From contig JAFGLA010000054.1 in the NCBI GenBank assembly GCA_016928295.1, forward strand, positions 36,736 to 100,735: a stretch of DNA of 64,000 bases. Direction: 5' to 3'. The DNA is from Opitutales bacterium. Its GTDB lineage: Bacteria; Verrucomicrobiota; Verrucomicrobiia; Opitutales; Oceanipulchritudinaceae. The position numbers and the translations under genes were made by a program. Below, piece after piece: positions 37,112 to 53,435 of the stretch. Every line of letters starts with the position of its first letter. Within the stretch, counting starts at the first letter, position 1. The notes under the pieces are model-generated. The model was given only the letters and a program-made list of their open reading frames with translations. It was not told where the DNA came from and did no database searches.

Positions 37112-37495
37112 ATGGCAGACATCACCAAAGAAGATGTAATCAACTGGCTTTCCAGCCAGAACGTGCTCGAAATCGCCTCCCTCGTGAAGGCCCTCGAAGA
37201 GAAGTGGGGCGTTAGCGCCGCCGCTCCCGTAGCCGTCGCAGCCGCAGCAGCCCCCGCTGAAGCAGCCGCCCCGGTCGAAGAAAAGACCGAGTTCGACGTA
37301 ATCCTCACAGACGCCGGTTCCAACAAGATCGCCGTCTTCAAGGAAGTGCGCGCCATCACCGGTCTGGGCCTCAAGGAAGCCAAGGACTTGGTCGAAGCCG
37401 CCCCCAAGGCCCTCAAGGAAGGTGCCAACAAGGAAGAAGCCGAAGAGATCAAGAAGAAGCTCGAGGCAGCCGGCGCCAAAGTCGAAATCAAGTAA
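37112..37495 (+). CDS. rplL: 50S ribosomal protein L7/L12
   Basis: This 127-residue protein has an N-terminal dimerisation domain (1-35), an Ala/Pro-rich hinge (about 36-55) and a C-terminal factor-binding domain with EKTEFDVIL and [24 protein letters not shown] sequence. It recruits translation GTPases as multiple copies on L10. AAGGAG is well placed 7 bases before the ATG. Confidence 0.97.
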   Translation: MADITKEDVINWLSSQNVLEIASLVKALEEKWGVSAAAPVAVAAAAAPAEAAAPVEEKTEFDVILTDAGSNKIAVFKEVRAITGLGLKEAKDLVEAAPKALKEGANKEEAEEIKKKLEAAGAKVEIK

Positions 37496-37538
37496 TTTCC
37501 GAGACTATCACAATATTCTCGAACATACTTTCCGCCAC

Positions 37539-37577
37539 AGCCAGAGGGCTTTCGGGAGAACCGAAAACCCTCTGGCT
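37539..37577 (+). terminator. Probable attenuator or processing hairpin between rplL and rpoB
   Basis: AGCCAGAGGG...CCCTCTGGCT pairs perfectly over 10 bp. An inner TTCGG/CCGAA stem extends it around GAGAA. It is 43 bases after rplL. The following sequence is only weakly T-rich (TTCATTTGTT), suiting partial termination or RNase III cleavage, as known for the rplL-rpoB gap in E. coli. Confidence 0.6.
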
Positions 37578-37758
37578 CGTGTGCGTTCATTTGTTAACCG
37601 TCCGCATATAAACGTCTCTTTACGAAGGCTGACCACAGAGGGAAATATTCAAAGGATGGTGAATACAGCCAGTCATTCTGCTTGTTTCACGCATCGAGCA
37701 ATTCCCTTTCTGTTCCGCTTTCAAGACGTTCTCTAGAGCCAACAACCAGCTAATCGCC

Positions 37759-41556
<3,798 letters not shown>

Positions 41557-41607
41557 ACCACCGAACAGACAGCCCCGACACACCACAACAAAACAATTCT
41601 TCTAGCC

Positions 41608-45747
<4,140 letters not shown>

Positions 45748-45845
45748 CAGGGCTGTGCGCCGCCCATACATGGGAAAGATGCGCTAAGAAAGCATCCTCC
45801 GCAAAGAGCGACGTAACAGTAAAGCCAGAACAGGCCCCTGATTCC

Positions 45846-45877
45846 AAGGCCCGTCACCAGACAAGGTGGCGGGCCTT
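45846..45877 (+). terminator. Terminator of the tuf-rpoC cluster
   Basis: AAGGCCCG.CACC / GGTG.CGGGCCTT forms a long stem around AGACAA, followed by GTTGCGTT on the plus strand. Confidence 0.8.
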
Positions 45878-45966
45878 GTTGCGTTACTCAGCTGTCAGGG
45901 CATATCGTTGGAGTTCGCGCTATGAGCCCCACAATGAGTCAAGGCCCTCGCCGCATGTACAAGCAA

Positions 45967-45999
45967 CGCGGGCGTCCCTTTTTGAAAGAAACGCCCGCG
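45967..45999 (-). terminator. Likely terminator of the MCE operon
   Basis: CGCGGGCGT / ACGCCCGCG gives 9 bp around a 15-base loop, 52 bases beyond the mlaD-like stop on the minus strand. The run after the stem is weak (TTGCTTG). Confidence 0.55.
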
Positions 46000-46050
46000 G
46001 TATTCGCTCCGTATTACAGGCCCTGTGCCTTATGACGCCGTGCAGTCTGC

Positions 46051-47037
46051 TTAGAACAGGCCGCTTGCCGCCGCGCCAACCGCGCTAATCGGCCCGCTGT
46101 CGCTCATGCTGCCCAGAGTCTGCTGCGCCTGACTTAGCAGGGCGCGAAGCTGGCGGTACAGCTCGTCATCGGTTGCCAGCTTGCCAAGCGTACCCTCCCC
46201 GCTGTTGAGTGCGGCTGAGAACTCGTCAAAGTTGCTGATGATGTTGTCGATCTTCTGGGCAGCCTCCTTGTCGTAGAGGAGTTTGCCAATGGCGCCCTCG
46301 CCCGTCTTAAGCCCATCCAGAGTGCCCTGCGCCTCGGTGATGAGCTTGCGCGCATCCTCGGCGGCACCCTTGATCTCCGCAACCGTGGCGAGCAACTCGT
46401 CGTGCGCCTCGCTACTCTCGATCAGCTTGCCAATAGTGCCCTTGCCCTCGCGCACATCGGTGGTGATGGACTCAAGGTTACTCAAGGTATTGTCAATCTT
46501 GCTGCGGTTATCGTCGATAATCTGGTTCAGCTTTGCGAAAAGGCTCTTAGGCTCCTCGCCAATGTCCGCGAAACTGTCCGCAGCCACGTTAAGCTTGCGC
46601 CCCAGCTCGTTCAACTGGCTTAAAACCGCCTCGATGCTGGCCGTCGGCTTTGTGTCGAGCGAGTCGCCGTCCTTCAGGAAGCCGCTCTGCTCGTTTCCGT
46701 ATTCGATGGAAACGAAGTTGCCGCCGAGCAGGTTACCCATGGAAATGCTCGCAACGCTGTCCTTTGGAATGGCGTCGTATTTGGCATCTATGAGCATGAC
46801 GGCAAGGCCCCTGCCGCCCTGAATGTTGGTCTCCGTCACGCGGCCAATCTTAACGCCGGCCAGACGCACGTCGTCGTTTGGCGAAAGCGTGCTCATGTCC
46901 GTGAACAAAGCACTGATTGTATAGCCGTTGCCAGCGTGCAACTCCTTGCGACTAAGCGCGAGATACACTGCGTAGGTAAGCAGCAGCCCGAGGGCGAAAA
47001 ACAGTCCTACCCTGATTGCGTAAAGGGCGTCTTTCAT
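46051..47037 (-). CDS. MCE-domain (MlaD-like) lipid-transport protein with GxGTxGKL repeats
   Basis: This 328-residue protein has an N-terminal membrane helix (about 8-28), then an MCE domain (about 38-115: YTISALFTDMSTLSPNDDVRLAGVKIGRVTE). MCE proteins form hexameric rings that carry phospholipids across the periplasm. The C-terminal 200 residues are long helical segments with three copies of a GKL motif: GKGTIGKL, GEGAIGKL and GEGTLGKL, spaced about 45 residues. It is the last gene of the operon WPL protein-permease-ATPase-MCE, with 23 bases to the ATPase gene. Confidence 0.9.
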   Translation of the reverse strand: MKDALYAIRVGLFFALGLLLTYAVYLALSRKELHAGNGYTISALFTDMSTLSPNDDVRLAGVKIGRVTETNIQGGRGLAVMLIDAKYDAIPKDSVASISMGNLLGGNFVSIEYGNEQSGFLKDGDSLDTKPTASIEAVLSQLNELGRKLNVAADSFADIGEEPKSLFAKLNQIIDDNRSKIDNTLSNLESITTDVREGKGTIGKLIESSEAHDELLATVAEIKGAAEDARKLITEAQGTLDGLKTGEGAIGKLLYDKEAAQKIDNIISNFDEFSAALNSGEGTLGKLATDDELYRQLRALLSQAQQTLGSMSDSGPISAVGAAASGLF

Positions 47038-47060
47038 GGTCTTATGTCCTTGCGAATAAT

Positions 47061-47855
47061 TTATTTGGCAACTTTGTCAGCCTGTTTGCGAAAGCGTGGG
47101 TTTTCAATGTCAATAACGGGGTGCAGAAATGCCTGCACTGCCGTGTCCTGACATGCGGCAAGCTCCGCCGGCGACCCCTCAAAAGCAATGCGTCCCTGCC
47201 TTAGCAAGGCCACGCGCCCCGCGATGGATGCGGCAAGCTCGCGATCGTGCGTAACGACGATGCTGGTAAGGCCCGTCTCCGCCCGGACAGCGGCTATAAG
47301 CTCCGCCGTGGAAGCGGCAAGCTCCGGGTCCAGCTCGCTGGTCGGTTCATCATAAAGAAGTAGCTGCGGCTGCATCATAAGGGCACGGGCGACGGCGACG
47401 CGCTTTTTCATGCCACCGGAAAGCTCCGAAGGCATAAGATTGTCCGCCCCCTGAAGGGAGAGCATGGCCAGCACCCGCTCGATGCGTTCGCGAAGCGCCT
47501 TCTTGTCACAAATGCGATGCTCCAGCGGATAGAGGGCGAGGTTATCGTAAACGCTCATCGAGTTGAACAGCGCGCCGTCCTGAAACACGATGGACGTAAC
47601 ATATTGCCTGTGCGTAGCCGTGTCGGAAGCATCCTTGCCCTCGATCAACACCTTGCCCGAGTCGGCCTGCATCAGCCCGATTATGTGGCGCAAAATCACG
47701 CTCTTGCCAGAGCCGCTCGGCCCCATAATGGCGTAGATTTCGCCGGGCTTTACCGAGAAGCTCACTCCATCGAGCACCTTTTTGTCGCCAAAAGACTTGT
47801 GCAGGTCTTTGACCTCCACCCCCACCGGTTCCAGTTTTACTGTCGGACAGCTCAT
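47061..47855 (-). CDS. ABC transporter ATPase of MCE/Mla lipid system (MlaF-like)
   Basis: This 264-residue ATPase has Walker A GPSGSGKS (about 45-52), Q-loop FQDGALF, signature LSGGMKKRVAVARAL, Walker B LLLYDEPTSELDP and switch His in VVTHD. The SGGMKKRV form and overall match are typical of MlaF/Ttg2A, which drives lipid movement with MlaE and MlaD. Start MSCPTVKLEP; 13 bases separate it from the permease gene upstream. Confidence 0.94.
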   Translation of the reverse strand: MSCPTVKLEPVGVEVKDLHKSFGDKKVLDGVSFSVKPGEIYAIMGPSGSGKSVILRHIIGLMQADSGKVLIEGKDASDTATHRQYVTSIVFQDGALFNSMSVYDNLALYPLEHRICDKKALRERIERVLAMLSLQGADNLMPSELSGGMKKRVAVARALMMQPQLLLYDEPTSELDPELAASTAELIAAVRAETGLTSIVVTHDRELAASIAGRVALLRQGRIAFEGSPAELAACQDTAVQAFLHPVIDIENPRFRKQADKVAK

Positions 47856-47868
47856 GCGAAAGATTCTC

Positions 47869-48633
47869 CTAGTGAAGCGAAAGAAGCAGTTCAGTCACGA
47901 AGTAGTCCGTGAAAAGAATGTATATGATGGACAGCACGACGGCGCGGGTCACGCTCTCGCCAATCTGGCGCGGGCCACCGCTCGCCCTCAGGCCCACGGC
48001 ACAGCTTATCAAAACAACGCTTACGCCGAAGAACTCCCCCTTCAGGATGCCGTCCGTCACGGCGCTGTCGGTCACAAAACGGGCCAGCGTGTTGTAGTAG
48101 CTCATGTAGTTGAGGTCTATCCACGAGGTGTTGTGCGCCACAATAGCGCCCCCTGCCCAACCCGCCACTATGGACATGAGCGTCAGGATGGGCATTATGA
48201 ACAGAATCGCCACAAGACGGGGCGTAACAAGCAGCCTCTCCGGCGGGATGTTCATCGTGACAAGTGCATCGACCTCCTTGTAAACGCGCATCGAGGCAAT
48301 CTCCGCCGTTGTGGCCGAACCTATGCGCCCGACTACGAGAATCGCCGTCATGACGGGGCCAAGCTCCCTTACCATGGAAAGACCCACGATGCTGCCTATG
48401 TATTCCTTGGCACCGAAGTCCTGAAAGGAATAGCCGGTCTGGAGCGCGAGCACGGCACCAATGGCGAAGGAGAGCAGAATCACAAGCCCCACGGTGGCGT
48501 TGCCCATGAAAAAGCACTGGTCGAGCAACCTGCGCGGACGGCGAAACATCGGCCCCACCTGCGCAAGCGAACGCCATAGCAGAATGAGCGAATAGCCCAG
48601 TAGTTCTAGAAAGTTTCTTGCGGCGAGGATCAT
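47869..48633 (-). CDS. MlaE-type ABC permease
   Basis: This 254-residue membrane protein has about five to six helices and the MlaE family segments MGNATVGLVILLSFAIGAVLALQ, ELGPVMTAILVVGRIGSATTAEIASMRV and EVDALVTMNIPPERLLVTPRL. It forms the membrane core of the lipid transporter with the ATPase and MCE protein. The gene sits between the WPL-repeat gene (24 bases) and the ATPase gene. Confidence 0.94.
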   Translation of the reverse strand: MILAARNFLELLGYSLILLWRSLAQVGPMFRRPRRLLDQCFFMGNATVGLVILLSFAIGAVLALQTGYSFQDFGAKEYIGSIVGLSMVRELGPVMTAILVVGRIGSATTAEIASMRVYKEVDALVTMNIPPERLLVTPRLVAILFIMPILTLMSIVAGWAGGAIVAHNTSWIDLNYMSYYNTLARFVTDSAVTDGILKGEFFGVSVVLISCAVGLRASGGPRQIGESVTRAVVLSIIYILFTDYFVTELLLSLH

Positions 48634-48657
48634 ACGCGTTCCTTCATCTGCATGTGT

Positions 48658-50097
48658 CTAAAATGCCCCCCATAAGGCAGTCCAGCCCTCCGGCCCGTGC
48701 CCGACAAGTCCCTTGAGAATGGACCAGTCTTCAGACTCTGGCTTGCTGGATATTTCAAAAATGGGGCCGATTGAAAAGCTCTTTCCATCTTCGTCACGCT
48801 CGTAGAGGAATAGATCCCAGAGCACGCTGTAACGGGCGGCGTCCGCACTTGCCTCGTAGCGGTACAGGGCAAAGAAAGGCGTCCAAGTGTTGCGCAGCAT
48901 CTCGTTGCCGGAGATGAGCGGCTCAAAGGGGTTTAGAAACATGAACTGGCGCTCGCCAGCCCCGTTGTCGGCATAGCCGAAGAGGGGCCAGAGCTGCGTC
49001 TTGCGAGCCTTGAAGCCCTGCTCTGCGGCCTGCTGGACCTCGTCCTTGTAGATAAAGTAAAGCAGCGTGTCCTTGCTTATATCAAGGCCCGCCTCGCTGC
49101 GCTCCTCGTGTTTAATAAGCGGCCATGCGTACCAGCTCTTCTCGTACCCGGGCTTGGTCTCGTGCGCGTAGAAGGGGAGCCAGCGGTTCACGGTCTTCAC
49201 CTCGCCCTGCCCCTTCACCCACAGGGGGTACAGGTAGCGGATCTCGCTGTAACTTTTGCGCGGAGCCACTTCCTTTGTGTAACCGAAGAAGGGCCAGACG
49301 TAGCTCTCGCTCTTCATACCGGGCGCTGTTTCGCGGGCGTAAAAGGGTAGAACGCCGAAAGTGTGGTAATCGCCCCCGCCCTTGGTCTCCGGCAAGTAGC
49401 GGTGGTTGTTGTAAACAAGCGGCCAGAGGGCGAACGTGTTGTCGTATTTGCCCTCGCCCTCGAAATGTCCGTACAGGGGCCAGAGCGCCCAACCGCGCTG
49501 CCCCTCGCCCTCGCGCCAGCGAATGAAGGGCCAGATTACACTCCTGTCCACATGGTCCTCTTGCTCAAGACGCAGGAACGCGGGAAACAGGAACCAGTCT
49601 ATGCGCTTGTGAAACAGCCGGTTGCGCAATGTGCCCGCAATCGGGAACACCGCATCGTAGGATTCCTCGGCTACGCCCGTGTCGTAATGCCAGAACAGCG
49701 GCCAAAGCTCCAGACTGCGAATCGGCTCTCCATCGGCGGATTCGGCCCTTGAGCCTACGAGTAGCTCCATGACGTTCCAGCGATGCCCGCCGACGTAATC
49801 CCTGCGCGAAAACAGCGGATACATGCTTGCCACCCAGGAGCTGGTGCTCTTGCCGTCTTCGCCAGCTACAAAAAGCGGGCGAAGGGCTGTCACGTTGCGG
49901 CCCGGGTCCTTTACATCCTCGTAAAAGGGGCCGGCGGCCCTGTCTCGTTCAGGAAGGGAACCCAGAGGCTGGCCATCCGTGAAAAATGGGGCATGATTGT
50001 CTGCTCCCGCCGAATAGGCGTGATTATTCAAAAACAATGCGGCCAATATAAACGCCGCCCGGAACTTGCGTAATTTGACAGACATCTTCTTTGCCAA
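48658..50097 (-). CDS. Secreted protein of repeated WPL/WPF motifs, first gene of the MCE operon
   Basis: This 479-residue protein has a signal peptide (basic head, hydrophobic core about 14-24, end near YSAGA). The mature part contains at least ten aromatic-Pro motifs spaced roughly 20-45 residues apart: SMYPLFS, LELWPLFWHYD, WFLFPAF, VIWPFIRW, ALWPLYGHF, ALWPLVYNN, YVWPFFGYT, YLYPLWV, WLPFYAHE, WYAWPLIKHE, QLWPLFGY and VLWDLFLYE. These look like successive amphipathic beta-hairpins, so a beta-barrel or propeller-like outer-membrane or periplasmic protein is likely. I know no assigned function. Its place as leader of an Mla-type operon suggests it handles lipid at the outer-membrane end; this is inference. 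A second in-frame ATG lies four codons in. Confidence 0.75.
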   Translation of the reverse strand: MAKKMSVKLRKFRAAFILAALFLNNHAYSAGADNHAPFFTDGQPLGSLPERDRAAGPFYEDVKDPGRNVTALRPLFVAGEDGKSTSSWVASMYPLFSRRDYVGGHRWNVMELLVGSRAESADGEPIRSLELWPLFWHYDTGVAEESYDAVFPIAGTLRNRLFHKRIDWFLFPAFLRLEQEDHVDRSVIWPFIRWREGEGQRGWALWPLYGHFEGEGKYDNTFALWPLVYNNHRYLPETKGGGDYHTFGVLPFYARETAPGMKSESYVWPFFGYTKEVAPRKSYSEIRYLYPLWVKGQGEVKTVNRWLPFYAHETKPGYEKSWYAWPLIKHEERSEAGLDISKDTLLYFIYKDEVQQAAEQGFKARKTQLWPLFGYADNGAGERQFMFLNPFEPLISGNEMLRNTWTPFFALYRYEASADAARYSVLWDLFLYERDEDGKSFSIGPIFEISSKPESEDWSILKGLVGHGPEGWTALWGAF

Positions 50098-50225
50098 CAG
50101 AAAACACCGTAGGCAGTCCCTATCGGACCAACCCGCGTTGCGTTACCCGGTTAGATACGCTAGCGTATGTATATTCCTTGTCAATTCGTAAAACTATTTT
50201 CAATAAGCTCCAACACTTCAATAAT

Positions 50226-50780
50226 ATGCGCATAACGGGAGGAATTGCCAGAGGCATACCGCTTCAAACCGGTCGCCGCACAGACGTACGCCCCGCCACG
50301 GACATGATGCGTCAGGCCGTGTTTTCAAGCCTTGGCCCCCGCGTGGAAACCGCGCGCTGTCTGGACCTTTTTGCAGGAACCGGTGCCTACGGACTTGAGG
50401 CCTTGAGCCGCGGAGCGGCGCGCGTGCGCTTTGTGGAACAAGAGCGCGAAGCAGTGGCCGCCATTGCAAAGAACATTCAGGCAGTGTGCAAAAGCATGGG
50501 CGCGGATGCCGCTTGCGCCGAGGTCGAACAAAGGGACGTATTCACTTACAAGGCTGCGGAAGCGTCGTTTGACATTGTGTTTGCCGACCCGCCTTACGCC
50601 ATGCTCCCGCAGCGGGCGCGGGAAATCACAAGGCTGGCGGCCTCGCTGCTTGTGCAAGAGGGATTGTTGATTTTTGAAATGCCCGGGAGCGTGGAAGTCA
50701 TAAGCGAGGAACTCTCTCTTATGAAAAGACTCGGGAAGGGCAAAAACGACCCTTCCGTGTGCTTCTTTTCCAAAAGATAG
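50226..50780 (+). CDS. rsmD: 16S rRNA (guanine966-N2)-methyltransferase
   Basis: This 184-residue enzyme, from the ATG beginning MRITGGIARG, methylates G966 of 16S rRNA. The family start RIT(G/A)G..RG, the block RPATDMMRQAVFSSL, the SAM-binding LDLFAGTGAYGLEALSRGA and the catalytic DPPYAM are all present. The frame is open 45 codons further upstream, but that stretch lacks family similarity. It diverges from the MCE operon. Confidence 0.95.
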   Translation: MRITGGIARGIPLQTGRRTDVRPATDMMRQAVFSSLGPRVETARCLDLFAGTGAYGLEALSRGAARVRFVEQEREAVAAIAKNIQAVCKSMGADAACAEVEQRDVFTYKAAEASFDIVFADPPYAMLPQRAREITRLAASLLVQEGLLIFEMPGSVEVISEELSLMKRLGKGKNDPSVCFFSKR

Positions 50781-50842
50781 CCTGTTTCCAAGACCTAATT
50801 AAAGCCGGTGGGTTCCCGTCCGATTTACGACTTTGTAAACTA

Positions 50843-51613
50843 ATGTCCTCATCCAAGAGAAAGGCACTGGGCTGTATGCTTGTCGTGCTCGCGTCCGGCG
50901 CGGGTGCGTGGGGCGCGCCTGTGCTTACTCAAAACTCTGGAGAGAAACAAGGCCTGCCGACCCAGACATACAGAGGAGGCCAGTCTTGGCAAAGCAAAGA
51001 CGGCACGGTGCTGCGCCTTTATAATTCCAAAGGCACGACAACCTACGTCATAAAATGGGGCCCCAAAAAAGACGTTAAGCCCGATCCGATTAAGCGCGAA
51101 TACCTGCCCCGCACCGGCGCCGCATCGCTGAGGCTTACGGCCAATAATACGTTTGACCGCAGCAGGCTTGTGGACCCCGACGCCTTCCTCTTCGCGATTG
51201 CCGAAGAAAAACGACTCGCCGAGGAAGCACTGGCCCTTGAAAAGGCGAAAAAGGAGGCCGAGGCCGAAGCTCTCAGGCAGGCTGCCGCGCAAGCGAATGC
51301 TCAGGAAGACAAAGCGCAGACAGGGGGCGAAACGAACGTGGCAAACTCAGCGCAGCCCGACGCGAACGGCTCCGTCCGCAACAATGCGCAGGGGCCAAGC
51401 TCCATCCCGGGTTCGCAAACAAGCACAAGAGAGGTTTTCGACCCTGAGCTGCTTCTTCGCTACTTTGACAGCGGCAGGGACGACGATGCGAGCGTGCGCG
51501 TAGGCATTCCTTTTGTCCTGCCATATCAGGAACAGGACCCGCTTATTATGGACAGCAGCGCAACTTACAGACAAAGTAACACGCGCCAGGAGAGTCCACC
51601 CGCCGGCCAATGA
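50843..51613 (+). CDS. Unrecognised secreted protein with coiled coil
   Basis: This protein has 256 residues from the chosen ATG (MSSSKRKALG) and a signal peptide ending near GAWGA (about 25). A short folded part (about 40-115, with DGTVLRLYNSKGTTTYVIKW) is followed by an Ala/Glu/Lys coiled coil (about 118-155). A Gly/Asn/Gln-rich disordered stretch comes next, then a conserved-looking end (about 205-256, FDPELLLRYFDSGRDD). The stop overlaps the start of the next gene (ATGA), so the two are translationally linked. Both are probably envelope proteins working together. No family recognised. Confidence 0.75.
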   Translation: MSSSKRKALGCMLVVLASGAGAWGAPVLTQNSGEKQGLPTQTYRGGQSWQSKDGTVLRLYNSKGTTTYVIKWGPKKDVKPDPIKREYLPRTGAASLRLTANNTFDRSRLVDPDAFLFAIAEEKRLAEEALALEKAKKEAEAEALRQAAAQANAQEDKAQTGGETNVANSAQPDANGSVRNNAQGPSSIPGSQTSTREVFDPELLLRYFDSGRDDDASVRVGIPFVLPYQEQDPLIMDSSATYRQSNTRQESPPAGQ

Positions 51614-53013
51614 TTTCCAGAACGAGCAAGTTACTGAAGCTCCTGTTGCCGCTAATCGCGGTGGCGACGCTTTCGCACGCCGAAGATTTGCCAGGCGACG
51701 AGGCAGCAACGCCCGTTTCATCCCCAAACGCCGCCCAAACCGCAGACGAGGAGGACGGCTTCGACTTTTCCGCGCCAGAGCAAACCCAGCATACATTGGC
51801 CGATAGTCACTCTACGCAGGCGAATCCGCCCGTTGTGGACACCCCCGCGGAGCTTCTGGCCCTTGGGGACGGCATGGTGTTCGGCCAGCAGCCCGCGCCC
51901 ACGCCCGTAGAACAGGGCTATCAGCCCGACTGGAGCCGCTTCGAAAAAGAGGGCCTCTTCGGCGTTCGTAAAACTGGCCCCGTGACGGCCAACACTACGG
52001 TGGATCTTCACGCTGCCGAAGCCCACTATCTTGAACTTCTCAATATGAAACTGCCCGATGCGCAGAGGCAGAAAACACTGCTCGACCTTGCGCAACTGTA
52101 CGGCAAATACAACGTAAGGCCCAAGGAGGCTGCCGTTTACGAGCGTTACATCGAGTCCTGGCCCCAAGACCAGATGGTGCCTGAGATTTACATGCGCCTC
52201 GGCTTCATCTACCGCGAAATAGGCGCGTTCAAGACCTCGCTTTCCAAGTTTTACTCCGTTCTCAATGCCACTCTCGGCGTCAACCGCGCCGAGATGGACA
52301 CTTACAAGCTGCTCTCCTTGAAGGCGCAGATCGAGATTGCGGACACATACTACGCAATGGGCGACTATGGGCAGGCGGCTAAGTTCTACATGCGCCTGAA
52401 GCGGCTGGACATGGCGCAGGAGGATCGCGTGCGCGTGGACTTCAAGTTCGCCTACACGCAGTATCTCTTGAAGGACTACGCGATGACGATTTCGGGCTTC
52501 AAGAGCTTCATCCGCGAATACCCCGACGACTATCTTGTCGCAGAGGCCCACTTTGTTCTGGCAAGCGCGTACAAGCAGATAAACCAGCCGCGCGCCGCGC
52601 TTGAGGAAGTATTGAGCCTGCTAAAGTACCAAGACTCGCGCCGCGAGAACGCCGCGATGTGGACCTACTGGAAAAAGCGCACTGGCAACCAGTTGGGCAA
52701 CGAGTTCTACGAGCAGGGAGACTTTGAAAGCGCGCTTCGCATCTATCAGGCCATGGCTCCACTGAGCGCGGACCCTGAATGGCAGTGGCCGGTTGTGTAT
52801 CAGATAGGTCTCTGCTTTGAGAGGCTTTACATCATCACAAAGGCGGTTGAAGCCTACGACTACATCATCAGTCAGGCCGAGACGCTTCAGAAGGACGGCA
52901 CGCAGCTTTCCGAACGCCTTGGCATAATACTCGACCAAGCGCGCTGGCGCCGCCAGCAGATTAGCTGGCAGAACGACGCAAACCGGCAAGTGCAGCAGAT
53001 AATGGCCAAGTAG
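51610..53013 (+). CDS. Secreted TPR-repeat protein
   Basis: This 467-residue protein has a signal peptide (about 1-24, end SHAED), a disordered acidic linker to about residue 95, and then an array of TPR-like helix pairs (about 130-440). Examples are MKLPDAQRQKTLLDLAQLYGKY, DYGQAAKFYMRLKRLD and GDFESALRIYQAMAPL. The spacing resembles outer-membrane lipoproteins of the BamD/YbgF group, but there is no lipobox. Its ATG overlaps the stop of the preceding gene by four bases, so the two products probably interact in the periplasm. Confidence 0.8.
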   Translation: MISRTSKLLKLLLPLIAVATLSHAEDLPGDEAATPVSSPNAAQTADEEDGFDFSAPEQTQHTLADSHSTQANPPVVDTPAELLALGDGMVFGQQPAPTPVEQGYQPDWSRFEKEGLFGVRKTGPVTANTTVDLHAAEAHYLELLNMKLPDAQRQKTLLDLAQLYGKYNVRPKEAAVYERYIESWPQDQMVPEIYMRLGFIYREIGAFKTSLSKFYSVLNATLGVNRAEMDTYKLLSLKAQIEIADTYYAMGDYGQAAKFYMRLKRLDMAQEDRVRVDFKFAYTQYLLKDYAMTISGFKSFIREYPDDYLVAEAHFVLASAYKQINQPRAALEEVLSLLKYQDSRRENAAMWTYWKKRTGNQLGNEFYEQGDFESALRIYQAMAPLSADPEWQWPVVYQIGLCFERLYIITKAVEAYDYIISQAETLQKDGTQLSERLGIILDQARWRRQQISWQNDANRQVQQIMAK

Positions 53014-53098
53014 GCGGATAGGAACTGCGGTATCCGCATGGACCAGAGGCGCTAGAGAACTTCTCAAAGAAAAACCAAGAAACCCAAAATAAGAGTAT

Positions 53099-53272
53099 TT
53101 AACCGCAGATTACGCAGATTATCACAGATTACCAAGAAACAAAGAGTTACTTATTATATCTTGGTTAATCCCTGCTTATCTGCGGATAAAACATCTTGTT
53201 GTATTTGAGAAGACTTTTGGCAACCGCTCTATCATCAGGAAATCTGTGTAAACCTGTGAAATCTGTGGTTAA
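53099..53272. repeat. Imperfect 32-bp inverted repeat of 'accgcagattacgcagatt' type
   Basis: The arm 53099-53130 (TTAACCGCAGATTACGCAG...) matches the reverse complement of 53241-53272 (...GAAATCTGTGGTTAA) over 32 positions, with about three quarters identical. Each arm itself contains repeated CAGATT units. Such 'cgcagattacacagatt' tracts are known as dispersed intergenic repeats in several phyla. Outer TTCTCAAA/TTTGAGAA pairs extend the symmetry. Confidence 0.65.
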
Positions 53273-53371
53273 GAAAATCCTTCTCTTTCTATTTCGGTAA
53301 ACTTTTGAGAATCGCTATAACAGCAAGCGCCGCCTTCGCGGCAAAGAGCAAAGCAGGGTCTTGAATAAACA

Positions 53372-53405
53372 AAGGCAGGGACACCTTATAGGATACCCCT
53401 GCCTT
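53372..53405 (-). terminator. Terminator of the PEP-CTERM gene
   Basis: AAGGCAGGG / CCCTGCCTT with an inner ACC..AGG pair forms the stem. TGTTTATTC follows on the minus strand, 31 bases past the stop codon. Confidence 0.8.
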
Positions 53406-53435
53406 GAACGGATTAAGTTGACTGTCGGAAAGCTC

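Larger units (their letters stand above)
45748..46050. other. Convergent intergenic region between rpoC and the MCE operon
   Basis: These 303 bases hold the rpoC terminator at 45846-45877 and a second hairpin at 45967-45999 facing the MCE operon. Nothing else is recognised. Confidence 0.6.
53014..53435. other. AT-rich intergenic region with large inverted repeat
   Basis: This 422-base stretch lies between convergent genes and is clearly richer in A/T than its neighbours. It holds the inverted repeat described separately (53099-53272) and the PEP-CTERM gene terminator (53372-53405). No gene is supported. Confidence 0.6.
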
